DNA of 64,000 nucleotides from Pelobates cultripes (Eukaryota; Chordata; Amphibia; Anura; Pelobatidae): NCBI GenBank assembly GCA_933207985.1, contig OW240912.1, forward strand, positions 111,150,563 through 111,214,562, in the 5' to 3' direction. Made by a program: the position numbers and the translations under genes. Under the pieces are notes generated by a model that worked only from the letters and a program-made list of their open reading frames with translations, searched no databases and had not been told where the DNA came from. Within the stretch, counting starts at the first letter, position 1. Every line of letters starts with the position of its first letter. Of this stretch, positions 35,216-46,336 are shown one piece after another.

Positions 35216-36870
35216 TGTTGTGACTGATCATAGTGTATCTACAGAAGGGAACACTAAAGATATACAAATGTTCCAGTAGGTGGCGCATAGAACCTTGTGT
35301 AGTCAAATATGCCCAAAATAACTTATACAGGCCAACACAGAGCCCAAAAAAATAGTCAAAAAGAATTTCAAACACAAATGTTTACCTATGGATATTGTAT
35401 GAATATATATATATTAAAAAGTATAAGCTGGACAAGGCTATCATATGATATGTTTATGTCTTAGCTAGTAAGTTAGCTACAATAGCTAAAAATATTAGTA
35501 GAGGTAGGCCAACATATAAGTATAGTAATAGTTAAAGTTAAACTAATCAGTATGTATAAATAAAGGTAGAACCCAAAACATAGAAGAGAGTAGATATGAA
35601 GTGTCTAAGACAGCTCAGAAAGTTGTTGACAAAAGCCTAAATATAGGACTAAAGAGATCATGCTGTCTAGCACTACAGAGCCCCAACACATATTTCACCT
35701 TCACTCATGTAAGCTAATTGAGCAGGACCCTCAACCCTTCTGTTCCTGTGTGTGTCGTTAGTCCACCCATTGCACACCGCTGCAGAATTTTTTGGCGCTA
35801 TATAACTAATAATAATAGTAATCATTATATCCCATCTTAGACACCTTTTTTCTAAAGTAATAAAATTTAGGTTTTCTATGATGCTTCTCAATAAATTAAA
35901 ATGATACAGAAATGCAGGCAGATGCCTGAATGAAAAAATCAATCTCTAACCACACCTCAAAAGAGCAGGTTTTTGCTTGCTCTTTGTTTAGTACATTCTA
36001 CTATGCATTTATATATATATACACATAGACTGCCCCCTTGAATCCAGTCGATCACGATTATAAATGGTAATCCCTTACCTCCATTTGGACAATACTTTAT
36101 GGAGGATGTTAAGGCTCTTATATTTTTGCAATACACTCTTTAACATTTATCCCATCTATGTATATTAAAGAGGCCAGAGACCTCTCCTTGGTAACAGCCT
36201 TATTGTGACAGGAGATCACCATGATTATTGTCATGACATATTTTATAAGGGAGGACCCCGTCATCAACCTTAAAACACACAGAAGAACAAAACCCCATAT
36301 TGAAAAGAGAGAAAAACCTTCTTTATAGTGTTGTGGTTTTATAATCCTGAACCATAAAATAGCAATCACTTACCTATCACCCTAAAAGCTACATACTGCA
36401 CACACAGATAACACCACTCATGAAAAATTGGATACTTTTTTCATTTGAGCGGCTCGTGCCCTTCTAGGTAGTTGGTGGTTCCTATTGGAATTTCAATCAT
36501 CTCTTTTCTTGGTGACTTTTAAAGGGTTTGGGGCAATAAAACTGACATTGAACCCCTATTAAAGTATTAGAATATGGAAGTGGAGAACCTCTAGGTAAAA
36601 ATTGCATCCAAGATCACCCGATAACATCAAATGCAAAGAGTTGGGTAGCTCCCTGATGCAAAAACTTAAAACTTTAGATTTGAGTGTAATAAACAACAAA
36701 TATGTGTATATGCAAAGAGCTTGTGCTTTCCTTAACAATAATCAGCAAAATAACGCTCCTTCGATGCACAGTATCCTTTAAAACACACAGTACAAAACAG
36801 AAGTGCAACCTGTATGAAGAGATATTTATATAACCTATGGTGAGATCTTTTTCCACTCCAACCTCGTGTG
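35216..36870. other. Intergenic DNA with L2 tail
   Basis: No gene seen. An isolated L2 3' end lies at about 35705-35822. Confidence 0.5.
35705..35822 (+). mobile_element. L2 LINE 3' tail fragment
   Basis: GTAAGCTAATTGAGCAGGAC through TTTTGGCGCTATATAACTAA and an AATAAT tail; the same 3' end as at 17.7-17.8 kb. Confidence 0.8.
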
Positions 36871-37142
36871 GCGCTGAATCACGTGCCGATGTCCCTCGAC
36901 TTTGGGTCAGGCTGCGCCCATGCTCCTCCCCCGCTGACATCAGTCGGAGGGGAAAACCTAATGCGCGGCAATGGCCGCGCTCGCATCAGGATTTCCCCAA
37001 AGAAAAGCACTAATCAATGCTTTCCTATGAGGATTTTGTGACGCTGAAAGTCCTCATGCATAGCGTGAGAACGTCCAGCATCATTTAGATGACCAAAAGT
37101 CTTCTAAGCACCTGGAAGTCCCTCTAGTGGCTGTCATTGCCT
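36870..37142. mobile_element. Internal fragment of a T2-like MITE
   Basis: Shares the GATGTCCCTCGAC, AATGGCCGCGCTCGCAT and GCATAGCGTGAGAACGTCCAG blocks with 1240-1500 and 63.5-63.7 kb; termini missing. Confidence 0.5.
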
Positions 37143-38289
37143 AAGGGAAAGCAATTCCCAAACAGGGGCATACAGGAGATGTGCGTCTTACAGCAAGTGT
37201 AACACCCACTGAAAACATTGTTGCTGGAGACAGGTTTACAGTGGGTTGTGTACTTTGATCGTGATCAGAAAGAAGAGTAAATAGGAAATGAAAGTAAGGA
37301 GAGAGAAAGGTAAATGCAATGGGAGTACATACAGTATGCAAAGGATACCTACAATACCAGCACCAAAGAAGGGGGACACAGCAGAGTCTCATTTTGTGTC
37401 AGCATTGTGAGTTTGTTGCCCTGAAATATATTCAACTCAGTGGACCATGTGCGCTGTGAGGATATTTATAGGGTGATAAATATTAAAAATAATATTTTCA
37501 TAAAAATTATCAAAAATGTATTTAATAATTTTTATTATATCAAAATTAATATCTTGACACTGTCCCCGAATAATGATAATATAAAGCTGAGAATTACTCA
37601 CGATTTTGAATTCTCTTAGATCCTAGAGGAAGTTCACTTGAGGATTTTTACTTCACACAGTAATCACAATTTAATTATGAAAATATTATTTATTGTGACA
37701 ATAATAAAAATAATAATAATATATAACATGCATGACAATCAGTGAATAATTAGTATAACATAATTATACAATATGGCAACAATTTCACAACACAATACAG
37801 ACAGCTAAAAGCAACCAGTTGTCAACAGTTTAAGATTTACAACAGGACACTGTTTAGAAACCAACTTCACACAGAAAGCAGAACTTAACAGCACAGCATA
37901 TAGCAATAAACTTTGGCTGTTAGTCAAATCACACTAAATGAACCCTTCCACTGCTGGCTACAATCCTCATAGGCAAGATATCCTATTATGTTGCAATTTT
38001 ACAATTAAAGTAATGTTCATACCATATCACTTGACCATTCCTAGGACCATCCAATAAGAATAATTCTACCAGGTTTTTACGTTTGCCAAATTTTAACTTT
38101 CCTAAATAAGATTCACTATCTTATATCAGAACAAGTCAATACCTGGATAAAATTTAATGTGCTAACATCTGGCCAATTTACTGTTAATATATTGTTATCT
38201 TTATGCCACCTGCAGGAATGGCATTTTTATAACCATATATTCCTTTGCTAATTATGATTTCTAATGATTGAAATCTGACCAATATTTAT

Positions 38290-38331
<42 letters not shown>

Positions 38332-39400
38332 CTGCTATTAGTAAAAATGTATTAATTTTATTTAATAAATAAAACCAGCATAATTACCAGTTAGGTTGTA
38401 GATTTTCTCTCAGATGTGTAGATATGTCCCAGGAATTTGAATGCAAGCATGATGTATTTGTATGGAATAGTTCTGAAATTTTGTTAGTTGGGAAAGGTAA
38501 TAGTGAGAATTAGGTGTCCAAGTGAGTACGGTCCAAGAGTCAGAATATGTTTCAAGGAGAGTTCGAATGTTGTTCAAAGAGTGTATGAACGTCCCAAAGA
38601 GCTGAATCCCCCAAAGAGCTTAAATCTTCCCTTTGTCCTTACTTTTTAAAGGGAAAACTTTCTGCACGTCACTAATTGATAGGACCAATAGGGAACTGTA
38701 GGTGTGTCTTCCCTACAGACTATCATCTAGTTTTTGGTCAGTAGGTGGCGCAATTATATCACCAAAAATTCTTGTCAGGGGGTCCATTTGCCTTTTTACA
38801 AAATGGGTTAACTGAAATTGGTGATGCTTTTTACGTCATTTTCAGCTATCTTTCTTTTTTTTTAGAAAGTAAAATGAATTACTTAGTGTTATCTGTCATT
38901 GGTCTGGGTTTCCTGTGTGAAACTGTGTTTAAGATTATTTATACTCCACTAACATTAGTAAATAATATGATATTTCTTCATTGATATTTATCCATGAATA
39001 GTCTATATTATTAACATGATACTAATTATACATGATTAATATAATAATAGTAAATTATAAGTGGATAGTGTGTATATGTGTATATATATGTATATATTTG
39101 TCTCTGGGTTGTTTGTAGTATTCCATCCCCCTTTTGCCTGTTAGTCATCCTGCCTTATCACTTGTTTTATCTCTAATGTTTACATAAGTGCATTCCTTAT
39201 CTCAGACTTGAATGAATAGAGTTACAGAGAGAAATCTTGTGTCTGTCTTAGCCTTGTAATACAAAATGGAGTCACCTCTGTTCTGAGAGTGACTGGCAGT
39301 ATACACTTTTAATTTCTGTCTTAACACAAAATGTCTGCCGATATAAATATACTGACAGAGCGTATTTTTGTTCACAGTGCCTCGTAGTTGTGCCGTCAGG
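37143..39400. other. AT-rich intergenic DNA
   Basis: No gene supported. Contains an (AT)n microsatellite at about 38290-38330. Confidence 0.5.
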
Positions 39401-39935
39401 GATTCCATACTTCCCCTTTGGTATTTCTTCCACCTTTAGCATCCATTCCTGAAAGACACTTGGTTCATTTCCAGAGTAGGGGCTTAAGCACTTTAGCTGC
39501 GTTCAAGAGGTGTTTTGTGAGTGATTTTTTATAGCGAGATATAGAAAGATTGGTATGGCGCAACAAGATTGGGAGAGGTTGGAATGGGAGGTTTGCTTCC
39601 TTAAATTTATTAATGGTGGCATGAATTAGCTTCTAATAAGGTTCTATCTGTAGGCACGTCCACCATATGTGGAACCCTGTCCTGAACCCCCTCCTATATC
39701 TCCAGCACACATCAGTTATCTCAGAGTTGATACAGCGCAATTTGTCCATGGTCCGGTACCAGTGTGTCAAGAGTTTGTAACCCGTCTCTTGGATCTTTGA
39801 GCAGATGGAGCTTTGATGTGTAAAGATAAAACTTTTCTCCAACACTTATTCTGTGAGCATTTGGTTCATATCTGATACCTATTTTGCATTGTATGCCAGA
39901 AGTAAGTCTGAGGCTGAGTATGATAGGAGAGTGTA
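39400..39935 (-). pseudogene. L1/Tx1-type LINE ORF2 end
   Basis: The minus-strand frame 39845 down to 39633 encodes YKLLTHWYRTMDKLRCIN and FHIWWTC, the end of an L1/Tx1 ORF2, as at 9.56 kb and 55.4 kb. Truncated at both sides. Confidence 0.7.
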
Positions 39936-40254
39936 TAGGGTAGATATGCCCTTCACAAGTTGTTGAAGGAACAGAGCTTCTCGAAATGGGTCAATTCTCT
40001 GTGGAATAACTGTTTATTTGGTACCAAGGATTAAAACCAGCTTATTGCACAGAAGCCTTTTTTGGTTAGATTTTTGGTTATATTTAGGCAAATAGTTGCA
40101 ACAAATATCCTGTCTGGTTTTTATGGCTTTGAAGTTTGTTTCTGAATTTGATATTGGTTGAGTAGAATACGTATGCACTAATTTTCAAGTATGTGGCTTT
40201 TAGTGAAAATTTCCCAAATTTAGGGAGATCAATAATATTTGAGATGGTTAAACC

Positions 40255-40346
40255 ATCATTGGTATTTGAAGACACCATGTACCAGGAGTGGGGTTTGAAC
40301 CCAGGTGGGACATTTGTCCAATGCCTTAACCACTCAGCCACCCTTA
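40255..40346 (-). repeat. tRNA-derived SINE head (Ser/Leu-tRNA-like)
   Basis: The minus strand reads GGGTGGCTGAGTGGTTAAGG (box A) and, about 33 bases on, GGTTCAAACCCCACTC (box B), followed by GGTACATGGTGTCTTC. The acceptor ends do not pair as in a functional tRNA, and a non-tRNA body follows. Confidence 0.65.
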
Positions 40347-40950
40347 TGCTTTACTTATTTTGATCGTTCAATCAGACAACCAAAGGGCAAGTATTAACAA
40401 TGTTTTGGTTACCCATTTTTGCTTTAATTCAGAATTGGAATACAATATATCTCTTAATGTCAGTTCAGTGTACCATTGTTCATGACAGTAACTCATGTCA
40501 GTTTCTTACATACAACCCCTCTGAAGCTAATGCCTGCTCTATAAAAGAAAGGCCAAACACTGGAGCGAATAGGGGGGGGAGCATGATTGCTGCCTTGAGG
40601 GATTGGCATAGCAACTAAATTAATACAGTTGGTTTTCAGTTTGAAGCTTAGAATTCTGGGAAAATTACCAGACTACTGGTGAACAATGCTAGGGAGCCTT
40701 GCAGTGTTTTTCCCCACCCACCCTCCCCAATGGTTCTGTTCTAGGATTGGTGTTTGTGTTGTGTTGTGTTGTGTTTTTCATTTTGTCACTGCTGTGGGTT
40801 TCCAGCGCCAGCAAGTTTGGTAAATTAATAATGCCAGGCTTGGGGAGTCGCAACCTGAATTTGGTTGATGACGAAGGACAGGCTGAAGAGGCTCTGGAAG
40901 AAGTTTAAAGTGTACCTGTCTGCTGGGTAAAATCAGCAGCTGGTTTAAAT

Positions 40951-41592
40951 AACCAAAAACACACAAAGCTTCGGGATACGGCTGGAAATGAATCTAAAAG
41001 GAACACAGAGATATACAAATAGTGAAGTACAGTTTATACATTCAAACATGAGCTGTACATAGATGCACTCACGAAAAGGTGTAGAATATATCGCTCGTAA
41101 GGTGCCTCCCCCGATAAGAATGGGGGGCCAATGATCCCTTGTTTTCTTATGGAATACCGTAGTAATACTCTGGACTCCAAGCGGGAAATGGTAGGAAAAA
41201 ACAATGCTTTTATTGATAAAAGGTGAAAAATCACCATCAATATAAAAATATAATATAAAAAACAAACGGTATGGTCCTACGCGTTTCGTTCTATAAAGAA
41301 CTTCCTCAGGGACCGTGGTAATGAATAAAATTAATACATAGAATTACAGCATGTAAAAAACATGCATTGGTTTTATTTATTACCACGGTCCCTGAGGAAG
41401 TTCTTTATAGAACGAAACGCGTAGGACCATACCGTTTGTTTTTTCCTTATGAGCGATATATTCTACACCTTTTCGTGAGTGCATCTATGTACAGCGCATG
41501 TTTGAATGTATAAACTGTACTTCACTATTTGTATATCTCTGTGTTCCTTTTAGATTCATTTCCAGCCGTATCCCATTTGTGTGTTTTTGGTT
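40951..41592. mobile_element. Long fold-back element
   Basis: AACCAAAAACACACAAA at 40951 pairs with its complement ending at 41592. Arms of about 140 bp (outer) and about 65 bp (inner, around ACGCGTTTCGTTCTATAAAG) are near-identical. The left arm carries about 165 extra bases (41096-41261). Confidence 0.85.
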
Positions 41593-42234
41593 ATCTATAT
41601 ATGAAAAGGTTGTCTTCCTTGGGTAACGATCTTGGGAGGCTGTTTTATAATTTTCAAAGTTAAGTATTTATATATGTTACACTACGGTTATTAATCACAG
41701 TAGTGTCGATATTGTGCTGGTTTAAATAAAGCTGTGGCCGAGATACAGCAGCTGGTTTAAATAAAGCTGTGGCCGTTGCCCTTACCTACTAACTATGGTG
41801 TTGCATTACTTATTGGGAATTTAAGGGTAACAGGATTTGGCGATTTAAGGAGTCAGCAGTCAAGCAATATTGTCTTAAAAGGAGGAGGAGTCTGCATTCA
41901 GACTCTTTATTGTGGATCTATTTTCCAAGACAGTTAACGTTTCACTCTACAGAGCAAAGCATAACTAGCTGAAGAAATACAATTAAAGGGGAGATGTCAC
42001 TTCTAAATTTACGCTTTTGAATATAAAATATAAAATCACCTCTAACTTGTGTAAACCTGTTTTTCATGAAATGCTCTGTTTTCTTTTAAATATATAATAA
42101 AGAGTTAGCAAATTACTTCATAATCCAATTCAGACAAAGCCAGGGATAACATTACTTATGTAGAGAAGAAAGCGAAACATGGTTTCAGTAATCCAGTTCT
42201 CTGTATGTTCTGTCTCTGCTGACTGCTATGTTTA
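41593..42234. other. Possible LTR remnant and unassigned DNA
   Basis: CTGGTTTAAATAAAGCTGTGGCCG occurs twice (41721 and 41752) and partly at 40939 before the fold-back insertion, suggesting an older LTR with poly(A) signals. Not proven. Confidence 0.3.
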
Positions 42235-42326
42235 TATATAAAAAAAAAGGTTAATCCTAGCTGGACCAGGCACCCAGACCACTTTATTAAGCTGAAGTGG
42301 TCTGGGTGCCTATAGTGGTCCTTTAA
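42235..42326. mobile_element. T2-like MITE, truncated
   Basis: Right end CTGGGTGCCTATAGTGGTCCTTTAA with the AAGCTGAAGTGGTCTGG hairpin; left part missing. Confidence 0.65.
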
Positions 42327-42782
42327 GTGGCGGTCTGAGTTAACCGTCTGCCTATGGTTGTTTGCAATTGGCTGTAAAGTTTGTTAAATTAACCATCCTG
42401 CTCAATGAAGCACTTCAGTTTGCCCATGTGCTTTAGGGGTAAACTAGAGATTTCCCATGTTTTATTTTACTTAAGTGCTGATTTCAAGAGAAATTGTCAC
42501 TTTTATAAAAGTCCTTAGTTACACCCTCCAGCTGTCAATCAGATAGCCAATAGGTCTAAACGATCATTCAAAGAAGAAGGCGATGCTCCTGACATGCTCC
42601 TTAGGTTCCCAATGCTTCTACATGATAAAGATTGAATTGGCCTGGATACAGGGGCGTATTAGCCGCGAGGCAAACAAGGCATTTGCCTTGGGCGGCATTT
42701 TTCAGGGGGCGGCAAAAAATGCCGCCCCCCAAATGCCCAGGGCAAATGCCTAGTTAGCCTTGCGGCTAACTGACATCCCGAG

Positions 42783-42975
42783 CGGGCGGGCGGCGCTGGC
42801 AGGCGGGCGGCTGGCGAGGGAGCACTTCCTATGAGCTCTCTGCTCAGCTCCCTCGCGCGCCGCAGAGTGAAGCTGGGAGCCGGAAGATGACGTCATCTTC
42901 CGGCTCCCAGCCTCACTCTGCAGCCGGCGCGCGAGGGAGCTCGCCAGCCGCCCGCCTGCCAGCGCCGCCCGCCCG
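42783..42975. repeat. GC-rich palindrome centred on TGACGTCA
   Basis: Arms GGCGGCGCTGGCAGGCGGGC and its complement fold around 42888-42895. The inner GCTGGGAGCCGGAA is shared with the palindrome at 6133-6308. Confidence 0.85.
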
Positions 42976-43075
42976 ACCTGCAGCCACTGGACCACCAGGG
43001 AGAGAGACCCCCCCCAGCACTCCCAAAGGTAAGGAGGTTGGGGGGCGGATTTAAATAAAAAAAAAAAAAGTTAAT

Positions 43076-43705
43076 TTGTGTGTGTGTCTGACTGTGTTTG
43101 TGTGTTTGTGAGTGTGTGTGTTTGTGTCTGACTGTGTGTGTGTGACTGTGTGTGTGTTTGTGTCTGACTGTGTGTGTGTGACTGTGTGTGTGTTTGTGTC
43201 TGACTGTGTTTGTGTCTGTGTATGTGTCTGTGTATGTGTCTGACTGTGTGTCTGTGTATGTGTCTGACTGTGTCTGTGTGTGTGTGTGTGTGTGTGTCTG
43301 ACTGTGTGTGTGTCCGACTGTGTGTGTTTGTGTCTGTGTTTGTGAGTGTGTGTCTGACTGTGTATGTGTGTGTTTGTGTCTGACTGTGTTTGTGTCTGTG
43401 TATGTGTCTGACTGTGTGTGTGTGTGTCTGACTGTGTGTGTGTGTGTGTGTGTATGTATGTGTCTGACTGTGTGTGTTTGTGTCTGTGTTTGTGTGTTTG
43501 TGAGTGTGTGTGTCTGTGTGTGTGTGTTTGTGTCTGTGTGTCTGACTGTGTGTGTGTGTCTGACTGTGTGTGTGTGTGTTTGTGTCTGACTGTGTGTGTG
43601 TGTGTGTTTGTGTCTGACTGTGTTTGTCTGTGTATGTGTCTGACTGTGTGTGTGTGTGTGTCTGACTGTGTGTGTGTGTTTTGTGTCTGACTGTGTGTGT
43701 GTGTA
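43076..43705. repeat. TG microsatellite
   Basis: TGTGTGTCTGACTGTGTG-type repeat. The 376-codon minus-strand frame across it is a repeat artefact. Confidence 0.96.
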
Positions 43706-44428
43706 TTTAGAAGGTGGGGCGGGGAAGGGTTGGGTGGGGTGGCGGGGGGGGGGGCGCCTGAGTTTTGTCCTGCCTAGGGCAGCACAAAACCAGGATACAC
43801 CACTGCCTGGATAAATAAAACTAAACAGCCCAACATATAAAATAAATATATATTTTTTTAACATTGGAGTGTTTATTAAATAGTGTTCAAATGCCTGTAC
43901 TTTAGTTTTGTTGCCTATAGTATTAAATATAGCCCTGTAATTGTAACTGATTATTACATGAACCCAGGAGTTCCTGGTGGTGTTCATATGAGATTTAGGT
44001 GTCACAATCTCTTCTTCAGCCAACGATGCTTATAGAAATATGAGTACAGCTATCTTAACCCTTACATGGACATGAAAGTCCATGTTTAACTAATCCATTT
44101 CTAAATGCTGGCCACACATTTCCGATCCACTGTTTTACATAATCAGATTACAGAAGGTCATACATTTTAAAATATTATGTCACAATAACTTTATCATCAA
44201 TTTATTTTAATAATTTAGCCAGTTAATGGCTGGTATCTGTACATATCTAAAAAAAAAAAACGCATCTACATTATGCATATGTTAAAGAAAACTATGAGCT
44301 ACAACAATAACAACAAAGCATAAATATAGTTGCTATAACAATAGCTAAAAATGTGTCTACATAGAAAATAAGCCAGTGGGAGACCAGCCCAGGGAATAAT
44401 GCTTTGAAGGCAAAAGGAATTGAACACT

Positions 44429-44910
44429 TTAAAGGGACATTATAGTCACCCAGACCACTTCAGTTTAATGAAATGGTCTGGGTGCCAGGTCCCTCAGGTT
44501 TTAACCCTTCAGATGTAAACATATCAGTTTCAGAGAAACTGCTATGTTTACATTAGGGGTTAAGCCAACCTCTAGTGGCTGTCTTCTGGACAGCTGCGAG
44601 AGTAGCATCTGCGACGCTGAGTGCGAATTTTGCATCAATTGCGCAGAACGTCCATAGGAAAGCATTTTGAAATGCCTTCCTATGGACTGTTTTAATGCAT
44701 GCGGGGCTCTTGCTACGCATGCGCATTCCGCTCCAATCAGGAGCTGACGTCGGTGGGGGAGAGAGGTCTCCAGCGCAGAGGGAGACGGCACTGGAATAAG
44801 GTAAGCTGCTGAAGGGGTTTTTAACGGGAGGGGGACCCTGAGGGTGGGGGCACCCTCAGGGCACTATAGTGTCAGGAAGCGGTTTTCCTGACACTATAGT
44901 GATCCTTTAA
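44429..44910. mobile_element. T2-like MITE, first of a back-to-back pair
   Basis: TTAAAGGGACATTATAGTCAC to ACACTATAGTGATCCTTTAA. Its right TTAA is the left TTAA of the next element. Confidence 0.85.
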
Positions 44911-45388
44911 AGGACCACTATAGTGCCAGGAAAACATACTAGTTTTCCTGGCACTATAGTGCCCTGAGGGTGCCCCCACCCTCAGGGTCTCCCTCCCGCC
45001 GGGCTCTAAGGGGGGGAAGGGGTTAAAGTTACCTCTTTCTCCAGCGCCGGGCGGGGAGCTCTCCTCCTCCTCTTCTCCTCCTCGGCTGAATGCGCATGCG
45101 CGGCAAGAGCCACGCGTGCATTCAGCCAGTCTCATAGGAAAGCATTCACAATGCTTTCCTATGGACGCTGGCGTCTTCTCACTGTGAAAATCATAGTGAG
45201 AAGCACGGAAGCGCCTCTAGCGGCTGTCAATGAGACAGCCACTAGAGGCTGGATTAACCCATAGGTAAACATAGCAGTTTCTCTGAAACTGCTATGTTTA
45301 TAGAAAAAAGGGTTAACCCTATCTGGACCTGGCACCCACACCACTTCATTAAGCTGAAGTGGTCTGGGTGCCTATAATGGTCCTTTAA
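44907..45388. mobile_element. T2-like MITE, second of the pair, inverted
   Basis: TTAAAGGACCACTATAGTGCC to GGGTGCCTATAATGGTCCTTTAA; the interior order is reversed relative to the neighbour. Confidence 0.85.
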
Positions 45389-45679
45389 TACTCAAAGCAA
45401 TCTCTGCCATAAACCAACTTACATAAAGCCTTTTGTGTGATGCCTAAAACATTTCCTGCACCAACACAACCTAAGCTCGCTACCAAGTATAGAGGTCACT
45501 TTTTCAGCTACTTCTAACTATAGTGATTAGGCAAAAATAAATGAATTAATTAATATTGCTTAAGCAAGTGAGATGATAAAAAAGAGATACATTATTAACG
45601 CAAAATTGTGTTAAGTAACAGATACTCTGACTTTAAAAACACAAACTGATATTTTACATTTATGGGTTTTACTCTAGAG

Positions 45680-45814
45680 TAGAGGTAGACAACCTTCGGC
45701 ACTCCAGATGTTGTGGACTACATCTCCCATACTTCTCTTACATTCATAATGCTGACAAAGCATCATGGGAGATGTAGTCCACGCCATCTGTAGTGCTGAA
45801 GGTTGCCAGCCCTG
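45680..45814. mobile_element. Short hAT MITE
   Basis: 135 bp, ends TAGAGGTAGACAACCTTC and GAAGGTTGCCAGCCCTG, inner GGACTACATCTCCCAT hairpin, flanked by the 8-bp duplication CTCTAGAG (45672-45679, 45815-45822). Confidence 0.9.
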
Positions 45815-46185
45815 CTCTAGAGTTTTGTCCCCCTCCAGCATCTCATCTTTTATCAATTTTGTAAGCTGTAATGTTTAAATACACATATGATTTATACAGA
45901 GTTATACAGAGTTATACAGAGTTTTGAGAACTGGCCAGTGAAAAATAGCTAAGATAAAAATTACAACTCCCTGACAAATTCCCTATTTATTGAATTACCC
46001 TGCATTTATGCAATTATGCTACATAGAGTACTAACATATAATATTAACAAAAAAAGAAAGAATGAAAGTACTACTAAAAAAAAGTGTTACTTATAATTAC
46101 AGTTCTAACTGCCATATACTTATAACTACAGCTGGGATTATAACAGCATCGGGTTTTAGAAATGGAATTTAAGGTTTACATTACA

Positions 46186-46191
46186 TTTATT
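46186..46191 (-). promoter_or_regulatory. Possible CD53 poly(A) signal
   Basis: AATAAA on the minus strand about 75 bases after the CD53 stop. The position is plausible but short for a CD53 3' UTR; other signals may be used further on. Confidence 0.3.
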
Positions 46192-46264
46192 CTGATACAC
46201 ATAGCAAGCACTTCATATATTGATCTTGTTTTGCTTTGAAATACTGGATGCTTCTTCAATTTGA

Positions 46265-46336
46265 CTATTTGTTTAGTGATACACTGTTTCTGGAAATATG
46301 ACAGTACAGTGTTAACGCAAATGACATTCCAAGCAC
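46265..46336 (-). CDS. CD53: CD53 last coding exon
   Basis: Twenty-four codons: VLGMSFALTLYC completes transmembrane segment 4, then HISRNSVSLNK and TAG at 46265-46267. The cytoplasmic tail differs from the mammalian one as I recall it. Confidence 0.92.
   Translation of the reverse strand: MLGMSFALTLYCHISRNSVSLNK

Larger units (their letters stand above)
42649..43805. mobile_element. hAT-like element with TG microsatellite
   Basis: 1157 bp, ends CAGGGGCGTATTAGCC and GGATACACCACTG, flanked by the 8-bp duplication CCTGGATA (42641-42648, 43806-43813). Inside are a palindrome centred on TGACGTCA, the core CCACTGGACCACCAGGGAG (reverse orientation, about 42984) and a TG repeat. Confidence 0.9.

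Noticed and set aside
37400..39400. Possible LTR element in AT-rich DNA
   Set aside because: No TG...CA ends with a matching duplication could be found.
40255..40346. Functional tRNA gene
   Set aside because: Box A and B are present but stems do not pair fully; fits a SINE better.
40699..40908. 69-codon frame ending LVDDEGQAEEALEEV
   Set aside because: No recognised homology or splice context; perhaps part of an old retroelement, but unsupported.
42893..44023. 376-codon minus-strand frame
   Set aside because: Mostly His-Thr repeats from a TG microsatellite within a hAT element.
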